NCBI GenBank assembly: GCA_020524245.1
Contig: JAIVLN010000001.1
Span: 558,001 to 622,000, forward strand
From: Rossellomorea aquimaris
Lineage (GTDB): Bacteria > Bacillota > Bacilli > Bacillales > Fictibacillaceae
DNA: 64,000 bases
Reading direction: 5' to 3'
Part shown: one piece after another, positions 26,314 to 33,707 of the stretch
How the letters are laid out: each line of letters opens with the position of its first letter
Numbering within the stretch: the first letter of the stretch is position 1
Position numbers and translations under genes: made by a program
The notes under the pieces: generated by a model
The model's input: only the letters and a program-made list of their open reading frames with translations
What the model was told of the DNA's origin: nothing
The model's database searches: none

Positions 26314-26943
26314 TTGAAGGTAGAAAAAGTTATGAAGAGGGATGTCATCACTATCCAGCAAGATACAACCATCCAGGAAGCGAAAGACATTATGACAAGA
26401 AATAAAATCCGGCATATCCCTGTCGTCAATCACCATAACCAACTGATTGGAATTGTTTCTGACCGTGATCTCGTACTGGATCGCCTTCCGGAGAACGAAG
26501 ATGCAGAGAGTGCTCAGGTCCATGCAGTCATGACGAAACAAGTCATCACTGCCCATCCACTTGATTTTATCGAAGAGCTGTTGACTGTGTTTTACGAAGA
26601 GCGAATCGGATGTATTCCAGTCGTCAATCAGCGAGAAGTCGTTGGAATCATCACCGAGCGGGACATGCTTTACACATTGATTCAACTGACTGGTGCACAC
26701 CAGCCAAGTTCCCAATTTGAAGTCCATGTAGAGAATATATCTGGAAAATTAGCCGACGTCACAGCCGTTATCCGTCATCATAACGTCAACATTACAAGCG
26801 TCCTCGTCTATCCTGGCGATAATGACGCGACGAAAGTCCTTGTGTTACGCCTTCAAACGATGAATCCACAACCCATCATCGATCATTTAAAGTCAGAAGG
26901 CTATAACGTGATGTGGCCCGTATCACCTGGAGAACAAGTATGA
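26314..26943 (+). CDS. acuB: AcuB, CBS-pair and ACT domain protein
   Basis: 209 residues from a TTG at 26314; AGGAGG, which overlaps the acuA stop codon, lies 8 bases upstream. Two CBS motifs (about 1-55 and 75-135, each with the pattern MKRDVI...IPVV...GIVSDRDL) are followed by an ACT-like C-terminal domain. It is part of the acetoin/acetate utilisation operon, but its molecular role is unsettled; CBS pairs commonly sense adenine nucleotides. The stop overlaps the acuC start (ATGA). Confidence 0.9.
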   Translation: MKVEKVMKRDVITIQQDTTIQEAKDIMTRNKIRHIPVVNHHNQLIGIVSDRDLVLDRLPENEDAESAQVHAVMTKQVITAHPLDFIEELLTVFYEERIGCIPVVNQREVVGIITERDMLYTLIQLTGAHQPSSQFEVHVENISGKLADVTAVIRHHNVNITSVLVYPGDNDATKVLVLRLQTMNPQPIIDHLKSEGYNVMWPVSPGEQV

Positions 26944-28100
26944 CGAAACCGGTTTTCATTTTTTCAGATCAGCTCTTAAGCTATAAATTCAGTAACCATC
27001 ATCCGTTCAATCCGTTACGGTTCAAGTTGACGTACGAGCTGCTGCGGGATACGGGCATTTTAAAAGACGATCAGATCGTTGCCCCTCGGAAGGCAACTGA
27101 TGAGGAAATCCAACTCATTCATAACGAGGATTATGTAAACGCTGTCAAGCAGGCAAGTACCGGTCAGCTCCCTCCTTCGCAAGAGTCGAGCTTTGGACTG
27201 AACACGGATGACACGCCAATTTTCAATGATATGCATGAAGCGAGTGCCTGGCTTGTCGGGGCAACTCTGACTGCAGTTGAGCAAGTTTTCGAAGGAAAGA
27301 CGAAAAAAGCGCTCAGCCTTGGCGGCGGTCTTCATCACGGATTCCGTGGTCGTGCTTCAGGCTTTTGTATTTATAATGACAGCTCCATCGCGATTGAATA
27401 TATGAAGCAGAAATACAACGCACGTGTACTGTACATTGATACCGACGCCCATCACGGAGATGGTGTGCAATGGGCTTTTTACGACGATCCGGATGTGTGC
27501 ACATTCTCCATCCATGAGACCGGTCGCTACTTGTTCCCAGGTACCGGTAATGTTTCGGAAAAAGGAGCGGGCAAAGGCTACGGTTATTCCTTCAATATCC
27601 CAGTCGATGCGTTCACGGAGGATGACTCCTGGATTCCGGTATTGGAAGAGTCTATTGATGAAATCGCGCGGTTCTTCAAGCCTGACGTCATCATCAGCCA
27701 GAACGGCGTAGATGCGCACTATTGGGATCCTCTCACGCATTTATCCGTGACTATGAAGTCGTATCGTAGGATTCCACAAATTGTGAAACGAGCTGCCGAT
27801 CGGTATGCAGATGGTCGTTGGGTCGCAGTCGGCGGTGGCGGTTATGATATTTGGCGCGTTGTGCCGAGAGCGTGGTCGATGATCTGGGCGGAGATGAACG
27901 GGCATGACTTGAGTGGCGCACTCCCGAAAGAGTGGCGGACAAAATGGCAGACGAAAGCACCCGTCGACCTGCCGGAAAACTGGGACGATCCAGACAATAT
28001 TTACCCAGAAATCCCGCGAAAACAGGAAATTTGCGATAAAAATCAGCTCATGCTGGAACGAGCACTTCAACATATCCGAAATGAGCAGAAATCAATGTGA
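26940..28100 (+). CDS. acuC: Protein deacetylase AcuC
   Basis: 386 residues from the ATG at 26940, which overlaps the acuB stop by 4 bases. Class I histone-deacetylase fold: catalytic HHGFRGRASGFC, the zinc-site DTDAHHGDGVQ, and SQNGVDAHYWDPL with the third ligand. In B. subtilis it removes the acetyl group from AcsA and reactivates it, opposing AcuA. Final gene of acuABC; a terminator follows directly. Confidence 0.94.
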   Translation: MTKPVFIFSDQLLSYKFSNHHPFNPLRFKLTYELLRDTGILKDDQIVAPRKATDEEIQLIHNEDYVNAVKQASTGQLPPSQESSFGLNTDDTPIFNDMHEASAWLVGATLTAVEQVFEGKTKKALSLGGGLHHGFRGRASGFCIYNDSSIAIEYMKQKYNARVLYIDTDAHHGDGVQWAFYDDPDVCTFSIHETGRYLFPGTGNVSEKGAGKGYGYSFNIPVDAFTEDDSWIPVLEESIDEIARFFKPDVIISQNGVDAHYWDPLTHLSVTMKSYRRIPQIVKRAADRYADGRWVAVGGGGYDIWRVVPRAWSMIWAEMNGHDLSGALPKEWRTKWQTKAPVDLPENWDDPDNIYPEIPRKQEICDKNQLMLERALQHIRNEQKSM

Positions 28101-28109
28101 AAATAAGGG

Positions 28110-28131
28110 ACGGATCCGTGAGTGGATCCGT
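28110..28131 (+). terminator. Terminator of acuABC
   Basis: ACGGATCC-GTGAGT-GGATCCGT followed by CTTTTT. Confidence 0.85.
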
Positions 28132-28156
28132 CTTTTTCGGTTTGTATGGAGGGTGT

Positions 28157-28273
28157 TTTAGAAATTTGGTCCGTCGTCTTAGAAAAATCGGGGTCGGTTT
28201 AAGAAATTTCACTGTCCGTTTTAGAATAATGAGCGTTTTTCTTAGAAAAACGGACCCTTATCTTAGAAATTAG
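28157..28273. repeat. Tandem array of a 21-bp unit, type 2 (6 copies)
   Basis: Units start at 28157, 28178, 28199, 28220, 28241 and 28262 (the last partial), exactly 21 bases apart. Each opens with YTTAGAAA followed by AT-rich then G/C-richer bases. The unit differs from the array at 14637-14777 but has the same period. It lies between the acuC terminator and the leader of the efflux gene. Confidence 0.88.
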
Positions 28274-28359
28274 TAAGTTATACCTATCCTGTTCTTGAAC
28301 TTCCACAGCATCAGTGTCATAATGATTTACAACTTTTAAAAAGGAAAGGATTTCTAATT

Positions 28360-28398
28360 ATGGTACATACACTACATCTCAATCCATTCGAACATTAG
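28360..28398 (+). CDS. 12-residue leader peptide (MVHTLHLNPFEH) upstream of efflux gene
   Basis: ATG at 28360 with GGAAAGGA 9 bases before it; the peptide is MVHTLHLNPFEH and stops at 28396-28398. It sits about 95 bases before the MFS start, in front of a hairpin that hides that gene's ribosome site. This is the layout of antibiotic-inducible attenuators (as for erm, cat and ABC-F genes), in which a drug-stalled ribosome on the leader changes the RNA fold. Confidence 0.7.
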   Translation: MVHTLHLNPFEH

Positions 28399-28421
28399 CG
28401 CTGCTGCAGCACCAATCGAAT
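28386..28421 (+). promoter_or_regulatory. Attenuator stem 1 at the leader-peptide end
   Basis: ATTCGA (28386-28391) pairs with TCGAAT (28416-28421), with an inner GCTGC/GCAGC helix. A ribosome at the end of the leader peptide would cover its left arm. Confidence 0.55.
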
Positions 28422-28428
28422 CCGAGCC

Positions 28429-28484
28429 CCTCCGATGTGGATGAATGACTTAGCAACTTGTAAAAATTCACACTACATCGGAGG
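28429..28484 (+). promoter_or_regulatory. Stem that sequesters the efflux-gene ribosome site
   Basis: CCTCCGATGT (28429-28438) is the perfect 10-base complement of ACATCGGAGG (28475-28484), which contains most of the ribosome site GGAGGAG of the gene starting at 28493. Leader bases CTACATC (28372-28378) can pair with GATGTGG (28434-28440) as an alternative. Confidence 0.7.
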
Positions 28485-28492
28485 AGAAATCT

Positions 28493-29701
28493 ATGAACAG
28501 ACAACTGCTCATTTTACTGATTGGTAGAATCATAACAAACATCGCGGACAGCCTATACATGATTGCAACAATCTGGTATGTCAAAACAACAACCGACTCA
28601 GCCTTCTTAATCGGGCTGACGAGTGCAATTGCTATGCTACCGGTTACTTTGCAATTTTTATACGGACCGCTGATCGACCGATTTTCAAAACAAAAGATCT
28701 TATTTTTCGCAGAACTCGGACAAGGAATATTGGTCGGCATCATCGCGCTACTTTATTTTTCAAATGTGCTCTGGTTGCCACTCTTATTCATGTTGATGTT
28801 CCTGGCACTGGCCTTATCAGAAGCGACCTATCCGACCGAAAGTGCATTGATTGAAGGGTTAGCTGAACGGAAGGATCTAACGAGAGTCAATTCCTTTTTT
28901 GCATTCTCCTATCATACGTTGGACATCATTTCGGATGCGATTTCCGGAATTCTGATCATTTTTGTCGGTCTTGGTATCATCTACGTGTCCAATAGTGTGC
29001 TCCTGATTGGAACAGCGCTACTCTTTCTCATCTATTTAAAAGTGCCGAAAACAAAGAAAGAAGAACAGCCTTCCACACTGAAGTTCCTTGAACAGTATAA
29101 GCGTGATTTCATTGATGGTTATAACGTTGTAAAAGGACGGACCACCTTATTAAGTTTGATGTTCGGCATCATCGGGATCAATGTTCTCGCAACGATGGGG
29201 CTCGCGATGCTACCGGTCATATCAAGCAATTCAGCTGAGTTCGGTTTCTGGCTGACCGCAATGTCAGTAGGAACTTTGCTAGGGACTGTGCTTTCAAGCA
29301 AGGTGGAGCATCTCTCATTGAACCGGATCTTGCCACTCACTTCCCTTTTTTCGGGGATCTGTTGGATTGCAGCATTCGCTATGAGTGAATTATACATCTT
29401 GCCGTTTATCTTTTTTGGCTTATCATGGGGCGGAATCGGAATCATCGGCATTTATGTGCAGACCTTGATTCAGGTGAATTTGCCCCAGGAATACTTGGGG
29501 ATTGGATTCGCATTCATCTCATCCATACTCGGTTCCCTAAGTCCACTCGGTTATTTTCTTGGAGGACTTTTTGGGGAACTGAGTTCAGGACCACTTATCC
29601 TGCTATTATCAGGAATCGGATATTTCACATTCACGGTCTATTTCTGGATAAACCCTAAACTGAATGGGTTAAACAACCCGCTTCATACAAGTTTTGAATG
29701 A
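28493..29701 (+). CDS. MFS efflux transporter, macrolide-efflux (Mef)-like
   Basis: 402 residues with about twelve hydrophobic segments. The N-terminal half has ADSLYMIATIWYV and YGPLIDRFSKQK, the loop 2-3 signature of the drug:H+ antiporter-3 group that includes MefA/MefE. It should export a drug or related compound across the cytoplasmic membrane, driven by the proton gradient; the substrate is not known. GGAGGAG precedes the ATG and lies in a sequestering stem behind a leader peptide, so translation is probably inducible by a ribosome-targeting antibiotic. Confidence 0.82.
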   Translation: MNRQLLILLIGRIITNIADSLYMIATIWYVKTTTDSAFLIGLTSAIAMLPVTLQFLYGPLIDRFSKQKILFFAELGQGILVGIIALLYFSNVLWLPLLFMLMFLALALSEATYPTESALIEGLAERKDLTRVNSFFAFSYHTLDIISDAISGILIIFVGLGIIYVSNSVLLIGTALLFLIYLKVPKTKKEEQPSTLKFLEQYKRDFIDGYNVVKGRTTLLSLMFGIIGINVLATMGLAMLPVISSNSAEFGFWLTAMSVGTLLGTVLSSKVEHLSLNRILPLTSLFSGICWIAAFAMSELYILPFIFFGLSWGGIGIIGIYVQTLIQVNLPQEYLGIGFAFISSILGSLSPLGYFLGGLFGELSSGPLILLLSGIGYFTFTVYFWINPKLNGLNNPLHTSFE

Positions 29702-29705
29702 GAAG

Positions 29706-29730
29706 AAGGGCTGACTTCGCGTCAGCCCTT
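29706..29730 (+). terminator. Terminator of efflux gene
   Basis: AAGGGCTGAC-TTCGC-GTCAGCCCTT, a perfect 10-bp stem. Confidence 0.8.
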
Positions 29731-29800
29731 ATATTATGTGTTCACCATTCTGGTAAGCATGAAGGATGCAGGGTCTTAATCAAATCGATAAAACTCCATC

Positions 29801-30559
29801 CTACACATTCTCCTTCTGACGGTACATCATCCGTAACGCTTGGGCTATTTTCACGTCTGCCTCTCCATTTTCCGATCGATTTGGTAGATTTTTCACACCG
29901 ATCACATAGAGAAGAGGGTTTTGGTGGAACTCTCCTAACATACCAAGGTGAACGAGGGCAGTTGGTAAACCACCTGTCATATGATTCAAATGATGCCCAG
30001 GAATCCCTTCAATTGGACCTTGTTGTCTCACCAGCCCGTTTACGACGGGTTCCCACAATCGGGAATCAGAATTATACCCCTCATAGACTTCGTTCAATAA
30101 AATAAATAACTCGTTCAAGTTTCCGCTATTCTCTAAATCCATCGGATTCGGTTTCAGATTGATGCTATGGAAGAATTTCTGCAGTTCTTCATTGAACGCA
30201 TTCCAACCTCCACAGTGTTCTACTACACTTTTGGCAATTAGGTTATCATGACACGCTACCATGACCTCGACTGTATTTTTCAAAGTGAGCTCCTTCATAC
30301 CCTGAAGATGAGGATAAAGCTCTTTACTATCTTCTTTTTCATCGTACTCGATTCCGTGCACCGTCTCGTTCCAGGAAAAACGGTTCAATTGGACCCACTT
30401 TGTAACGACAAAACCAATCGCTACTTTCCCTGCTGATGCGAGCGGCACGTTCAAATCACCATTGAAAGAGGCGATCACATTCTTCTCTGCTGGAAAATAG
30501 ATGATGATGCCTACCTCCCCAGTTTGGATCTCTGATAACTTTTTGATAACTTCATTCAC
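29801..30559 (-). CDS. Serine hydrolase, class A beta-lactamase-like fold
   Basis: 252 residues from a GTG at 30557-30559, with GGGAG 8 bases before it (longer GTG/ATG starts exist). The order of motifs follows class A beta-lactamases: SxxK in PLASAGK, a CHDN in place of SDN, an ENSGN omega-loop-like segment, and HMTGG in place of KTG. No signal peptide is seen, so it appears cytoplasmic. With altered SDN and KTG motifs, true beta-lactamase activity is doubtful; a cytoplasmic amidase or esterase role is possible. It is convergent with the efflux gene. Confidence 0.65.
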   Translation of the reverse strand: MNEVIKKLSEIQTGEVGIIIYFPAEKNVIASFNGDLNVPLASAGKVAIGFVVTKWVQLNRFSWNETVHGIEYDEKEDSKELYPHLQGMKELTLKNTVEVMVACHDNLIAKSVVEHCGGWNAFNEELQKFFHSINLKPNPMDLENSGNLNELFILLNEVYEGYNSDSRLWEPVVNGLVRQQGPIEGIPGHHLNHMTGGLPTALVHLGMLGEFHQNPLLYVIGVKNLPNRSENGEADVKIAQALRMMYRQKENV

Positions 30560-30636
30560 GGTAATCTCTCCCACATCCATATTTCTCACAACTACTTCTA
30601 TAAGAGTGAAAGATAACCTTTTTTATGGAAAAAAGA

Positions 30637-30669
30637 AAGACCGTAAAGGTAATCAGCCTTTACGGTCTT
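30637..30669 (-). terminator. Terminator of symporter operon
   Basis: AAGACCGTAAAGG and CCTTTACGGTCTT form a perfect 13-bp stem with Ts on the minus strand. Confidence 0.88.
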
Positions 30670-30681
30670 CCAAAAACCAAT

Positions 30682-32271
30682 TTACAACGCGGTCTTATGT
30701 TTTTCTTCATAACGTTCTTTGACACTCGCGCCTCTTGTAAGCAAGCTGACCACAATGAAGACGATTGTGGATGCTGGTAGTGCATAGAAGAGTGGGTCAA
30801 TGTGCGTCCAGGGAAATGCTAACAAGGCATCTTTTCCAAAAATCGCTTTAGATAGCCCTAAAGCCGCTGATTCTTTTACATGGAGGAAGAGGAATCCTAA
30901 GATACTGACCGAAAAGCCAGTTATGATACTATAGGTTGCCCCTGCTTTTGTCGCACCCTTCCAATAGAAAGCTCCAATTAATGCTGGTAAGAACGCAGCT
31001 CCACATATACCGAACCAGAATGCCGTCGCAGTCGCAATGACTCCGCCAGGTAAAATGTAAGCCAGGATGACCGCGGCAATCATTCCGAGAATGACCCCTA
31101 CTCGAGACAGGTTCATTTTAAGGCCGAACACTTTGTTAATTCCCATCGTTTTCAAAATATCCTGACCAAACGCGGTCGCCTGAACATGAATTAACGAAGA
31201 AACCGTTGAGATGGTCGCGGATAAAAGTGTCAGCGTGAACAGATAGATGAACCATTCCGGCATGATGGCATTGATGAATTTCGGAATGATCAAGTCCGTA
31301 TTACCTCCGGAAGCTGTTAACGCAATTTCACCGGACGTATTAAAGAAATACAGATTACTCAATGGACCAATCGCAAATGCCGCTCCTGTCATGAACAAGA
31401 TGAATACGCCACCAACCAAAACGGAGCGATATAGTGCACGATCGTCTTTCACTGTCATACAACGCATGGCGAGCTGTGGCTGTGCCAATACACCAATTCC
31501 AACGCCCATGATGATCGTACTGACCATTGTCCACCAAAGCGGGGACCCTAGCGCAGGCATGCTCGTCCAACCGAGATGCCCTCCATCAATTAACGGCTGC
31601 GGTACTAGTTCTTTCATTGCACTCAAGCCCCTATGCCCTTCAATCAAACCTCCTACCGCCTGGTAAGTGACGAATAGGAAAATCGCCATCCCGACGAGCA
31701 TGATGATCGCTCCGAATGCATCGGTATACATAACCGCTTTAATTCCACCACTGATTACATAGAGTGCGATGATCAATGCTAAAATCAGTAACGCAATATT
31801 AAAGTTCATCGCCAAAGACTCTTCTAAAAAGCGAGCCCCACCAATTAAGACGATACTCGTATATGCCGGCATCAGAATGAAAATCATCGCACCAGCAAAA
31901 ACCGTGATGAAATTCGATTTATACCGCTTTCCAAGTAACGTCGGGAATGTAGAGGCATCTAATTCAATCGATAACCTCCTAATTTTTGTTCCAAAGATCG
32001 CGAAAGCAACAAAGATTCCCAACACGATGTTCAGAAATGCTAGCCATAATAAGCCCATTCCGAATACACCTGCGGCACCACCGAACCCAATGATGGCTGA
32101 AGTACTGATGAATGTCGCTCCATAAGAGAGCGCCATGACGGCAGGGTGAATATTTCGACCTCCTACAAGATAATCCGCTTCAGTCGTCGTTTTTTTGTAA
32201 CCGTAATACGCAAGTCCGGACATAATTCCTATGTAAACAATACAAATCGGTATAAGGACAGCCAAATTCAT
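30682..32271 (-). CDS. Sodium:solute symporter (SSS family)
   Basis: 529 residues, about 13 membrane segments. EADYLVGGRNIHPAVMALSYGATFISTSAIIGFGG near the start is the Na+-binding TM1 region of the SSSF family (PutP, PanF, ActP). Substrate is not readable; a monocarboxylate or amino acid is likely given carbon-repression. The ATG overlaps the stop of the 39-residue gene before it. The cre site at 32414-32427 lies in the promoter region, so CcpA repression is likely. Confidence 0.85.
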   Translation of the reverse strand: MNLAVLIPICIVYIGIMSGLAYYGYKKTTTEADYLVGGRNIHPAVMALSYGATFISTSAIIGFGGAAGVFGMGLLWLAFLNIVLGIFVAFAIFGTKIRRLSIELDASTFPTLLGKRYKSNFITVFAGAMIFILMPAYTSIVLIGGARFLEESLAMNFNIALLILALIIALYVISGGIKAVMYTDAFGAIIMLVGMAIFLFVTYQAVGGLIEGHRGLSAMKELVPQPLIDGGHLGWTSMPALGSPLWWTMVSTIIMGVGIGVLAQPQLAMRCMTVKDDRALYRSVLVGGVFILFMTGAAFAIGPLSNLYFFNTSGEIALTASGGNTDLIIPKFINAIMPEWFIYLFTLTLLSATISTVSSLIHVQATAFGQDILKTMGINKVFGLKMNLSRVGVILGMIAAVILAYILPGGVIATATAFWFGICGAAFLPALIGAFYWKGATKAGATYSIITGFSVSILGFLFLHVKESAALGLSKAIFGKDALLAFPWTHIDPLFYALPASTIVFIVVSLLTRGASVKERYEEKHKTAL

Positions 32272-32387
32272 TGTGAATCATCACCTCCGCGGTTCCACAT
32301 CACAGCCCCGAATACGACACATCCAACTGCTGCAAGGAGCGTTCCAATCCAGGCAATCCCAACAATTCCATCTTCCATACCCAACAT
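32268..32387 (-). CDS. Symporter small accessory protein (39 aa)
   Basis: ATG at 32385-32387 preceded by GGGGGA (7-base spacing), stop TGA overlapping the symporter start (ATGA). The 39 residues begin MLGMEDGIVGIAWIGTLLAA and form one membrane helix ending in a charged MWNRGGDDSQ tail. Tiny one-helix proteins encoded directly before SSS symporters are a recognised type. It probably assists assembly or activity of the symporter, with which it is translationally coupled. Confidence 0.75.
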   Translation of the reverse strand: MLGMEDGIVGIAWIGTLLAAVGCVVFGAVMWNRGGDDSQ

Positions 32388-32413
32388 AATAAAGTCCCCC
32401 TGTCATAGAATTT

Positions 32414-32427
32414 TGTAAGCGTATTCA
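32414..32427 (-). promoter_or_regulatory. cre site of the symporter operon
   Basis: On the plus strand TGTAAGCGTATTCA matches TGWAANCGNTNWCA at 13 of 14 positions. It overlaps the probable -10 region (minus-strand TTGATT or GTTACA with TACGCT or TACAAA). Confidence 0.7.
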
Positions 32428-32561
32428 TTTTTTGTGTAACAATCAAAAAAAGATGACCACTTCTCTAATTCCTTTTCTATTTACAATATTCCTTCCATTC
32501 AGACAATATTTTTCTCAATCTTACAAATATTCAAACAGAGTATGATAGGAGGCTCCAGTAA

Positions 32562-32639
32562 TTGTTTGACCAAGCGTTGACGGATGAAAACTCTCACATT
32601 GAAGTAACGACAAGCTTGATTGAAAGGCGAACAGTATGA
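32562..32639 (+). CDS. Possible 25-residue peptide, unknown
   Basis: TTG at 32562 with AGGAGG 9 bases upstream opens a frame of 25 codons (MFDQALTDENSHIEVTTSLIERRTV) ending in TGA. The ribosome site is good and the composition looks coding, but I know no homologue. It could be a remnant of a longer gene or a leader for the gene at 32689. Confidence 0.3.
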   Translation: MFDQALTDENSHIEVTTSLIERRTV

Positions 32640-32688
32640 TGAAACCTTCACAAAATAGCGTACGTCTATAAAATATAGGGGGGAGAGT

Positions 32689-33267
32689 ATGAAAACTTTT
32701 TGGAGTTTAATCTTCGTTTGTTTAGTTACATTGGTTTCTTCACTCCCAATTAGTCAGGCTACAAGTTGGGTGGAGTTGAAACCAGAAGAAGTTGTTGAAC
32801 GGGCAGATGTGATCATCAAAGGGACATATGACTTTTCTTCAAAGCCCCGTTCAAGCTCTTTTATTTTTGATGGATACGAGTATCACATCAATGATCTATA
32901 CAAAGGAGAGCTAACAACCCACGAAATAGTGGGCATTGACGCAGCTGATGTTGGTTGGGCAGAAGAATTTCAAGATGACGGTGGTGAATTCCTTCTTCTT
33001 TTAGAAAAAGTGGAAAAAGCAGATTTTCTAGTACCTGTCGCAGGACCAAATGGGATGATTCAAGTTAAAAACGGTCAAGTTGAAGAATTTAACCATAAAA
33101 GAAACGAATATTATCAGCAATACATCGATACAAAACCAACTGTAAAATCGACGTCCACTACTACTGTAGACCACCCCAATAATGATAATTGGATTTACAT
33201 AAGTCTCATTGTAGTACTCTTCCTTACGTCATATCTACTCATAAGAAAAAAACGGACGCGATCTTAG
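32689..33267 (+). CDS. Secreted, membrane-anchored protein of unknown function
   Basis: 192 residues. An N-terminal signal peptide (about 1-24, ending near SQA) is followed by a ~130-residue extracytoplasmic domain containing VVERADVIIKGTYDF and GGEFLLLLEK, a Ser/Thr/Asn-rich stalk, and a C-terminal membrane helix (about 166-186) ending RKKRTRS. The topology is that of a sortase-independent surface protein. GGGGGGAG precedes the ATG by 4 bases. I do not recognise the domain. Alone on its strand; its terminator overlaps the stop and serves the convergent RDD gene as well. Confidence 0.65.
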   Translation: MKTFWSLIFVCLVTLVSSLPISQATSWVELKPEEVVERADVIIKGTYDFSSKPRSSSFIFDGYEYHINDLYKGELTTHEIVGIDAADVGWAEEFQDDGGEFLLLLEKVEKADFLVPVAGPNGMIQVKNGQVEEFNHKRNEYYQQYIDTKPTVKSTSTTTVDHPNNDNWIYISLIVVLFLTSYLLIRKKRTRS

Positions 33268-33276
33268 CGTCCGTTT
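33249..33276. terminator. Shared terminator of secreted-protein and RDD genes
   Basis: AAAACGGACGC and GCGTCCGTTTT, perfect stem with T tracts on both strands, overlapping the stop at 33267. Confidence 0.8.
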
Positions 33277-33287
33277 TCAGTCGATAA

Positions 33288-33692
33288 TTAAGGTTTTTGA
33301 TGGGTTACATATGTGCCTGCGATAAAGTCATGGATGGATCTTTTGTCTTCTCTTAATCCAACCATGAAAGCACTGACAATGAGTCCAATTCCTAAAGTAA
33401 TACCATAGACAAGAGCAGCGACAACTGTACGCATCAACATCGTACCAATACCAACTTTTTCGCCATTTACTTTTGCAATACGGATGCCTAGTAATTTCTT
33501 TCCGACAGTGTATCCCATCCATACCACCGGTAAGATTAGACTATATAAGAAACTAACAATAGAAGTAAATAAATTTTCTTCCCAATTTCCAAAAATCATG
33601 TAACTGATCAGGCCGAGCGGTATACTCACAATTAACCCATCTAAAATGTTTGCTAATAATCTTCTCCAAAATCCTGCTGGTTCTGTAATCAT
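33288..33692 (-). CDS. RDD family membrane protein
   Basis: 134 residues with three or four hydrophobic segments and the RDD signature GFWRRLLANILDGLIVS near the start (Arg and Asp residues); VGKKLLGIRI follows in the middle. RDD proteins are small membrane proteins, some linked to ion transport; no specific function can be given. It starts 15 bases after the M48-ankyrin gene ends, with GGGG before the ATG, so the two are probably co-transcribed. Confidence 0.85.
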   Translation of the reverse strand: MITEPAGFWRRLLANILDGLIVSIPLGLISYMIFGNWEENLFTSIVSFLYSLILPVVWMGYTVGKKLLGIRIAKVNGEKVGIGTMLMRTVVAALVYGITLGIGLIVSAFMVGLREDKRSIHDFIAGTYVTHQKP

Positions 33693-33707
33693 GTTCTATC
33701 CCCTTTT

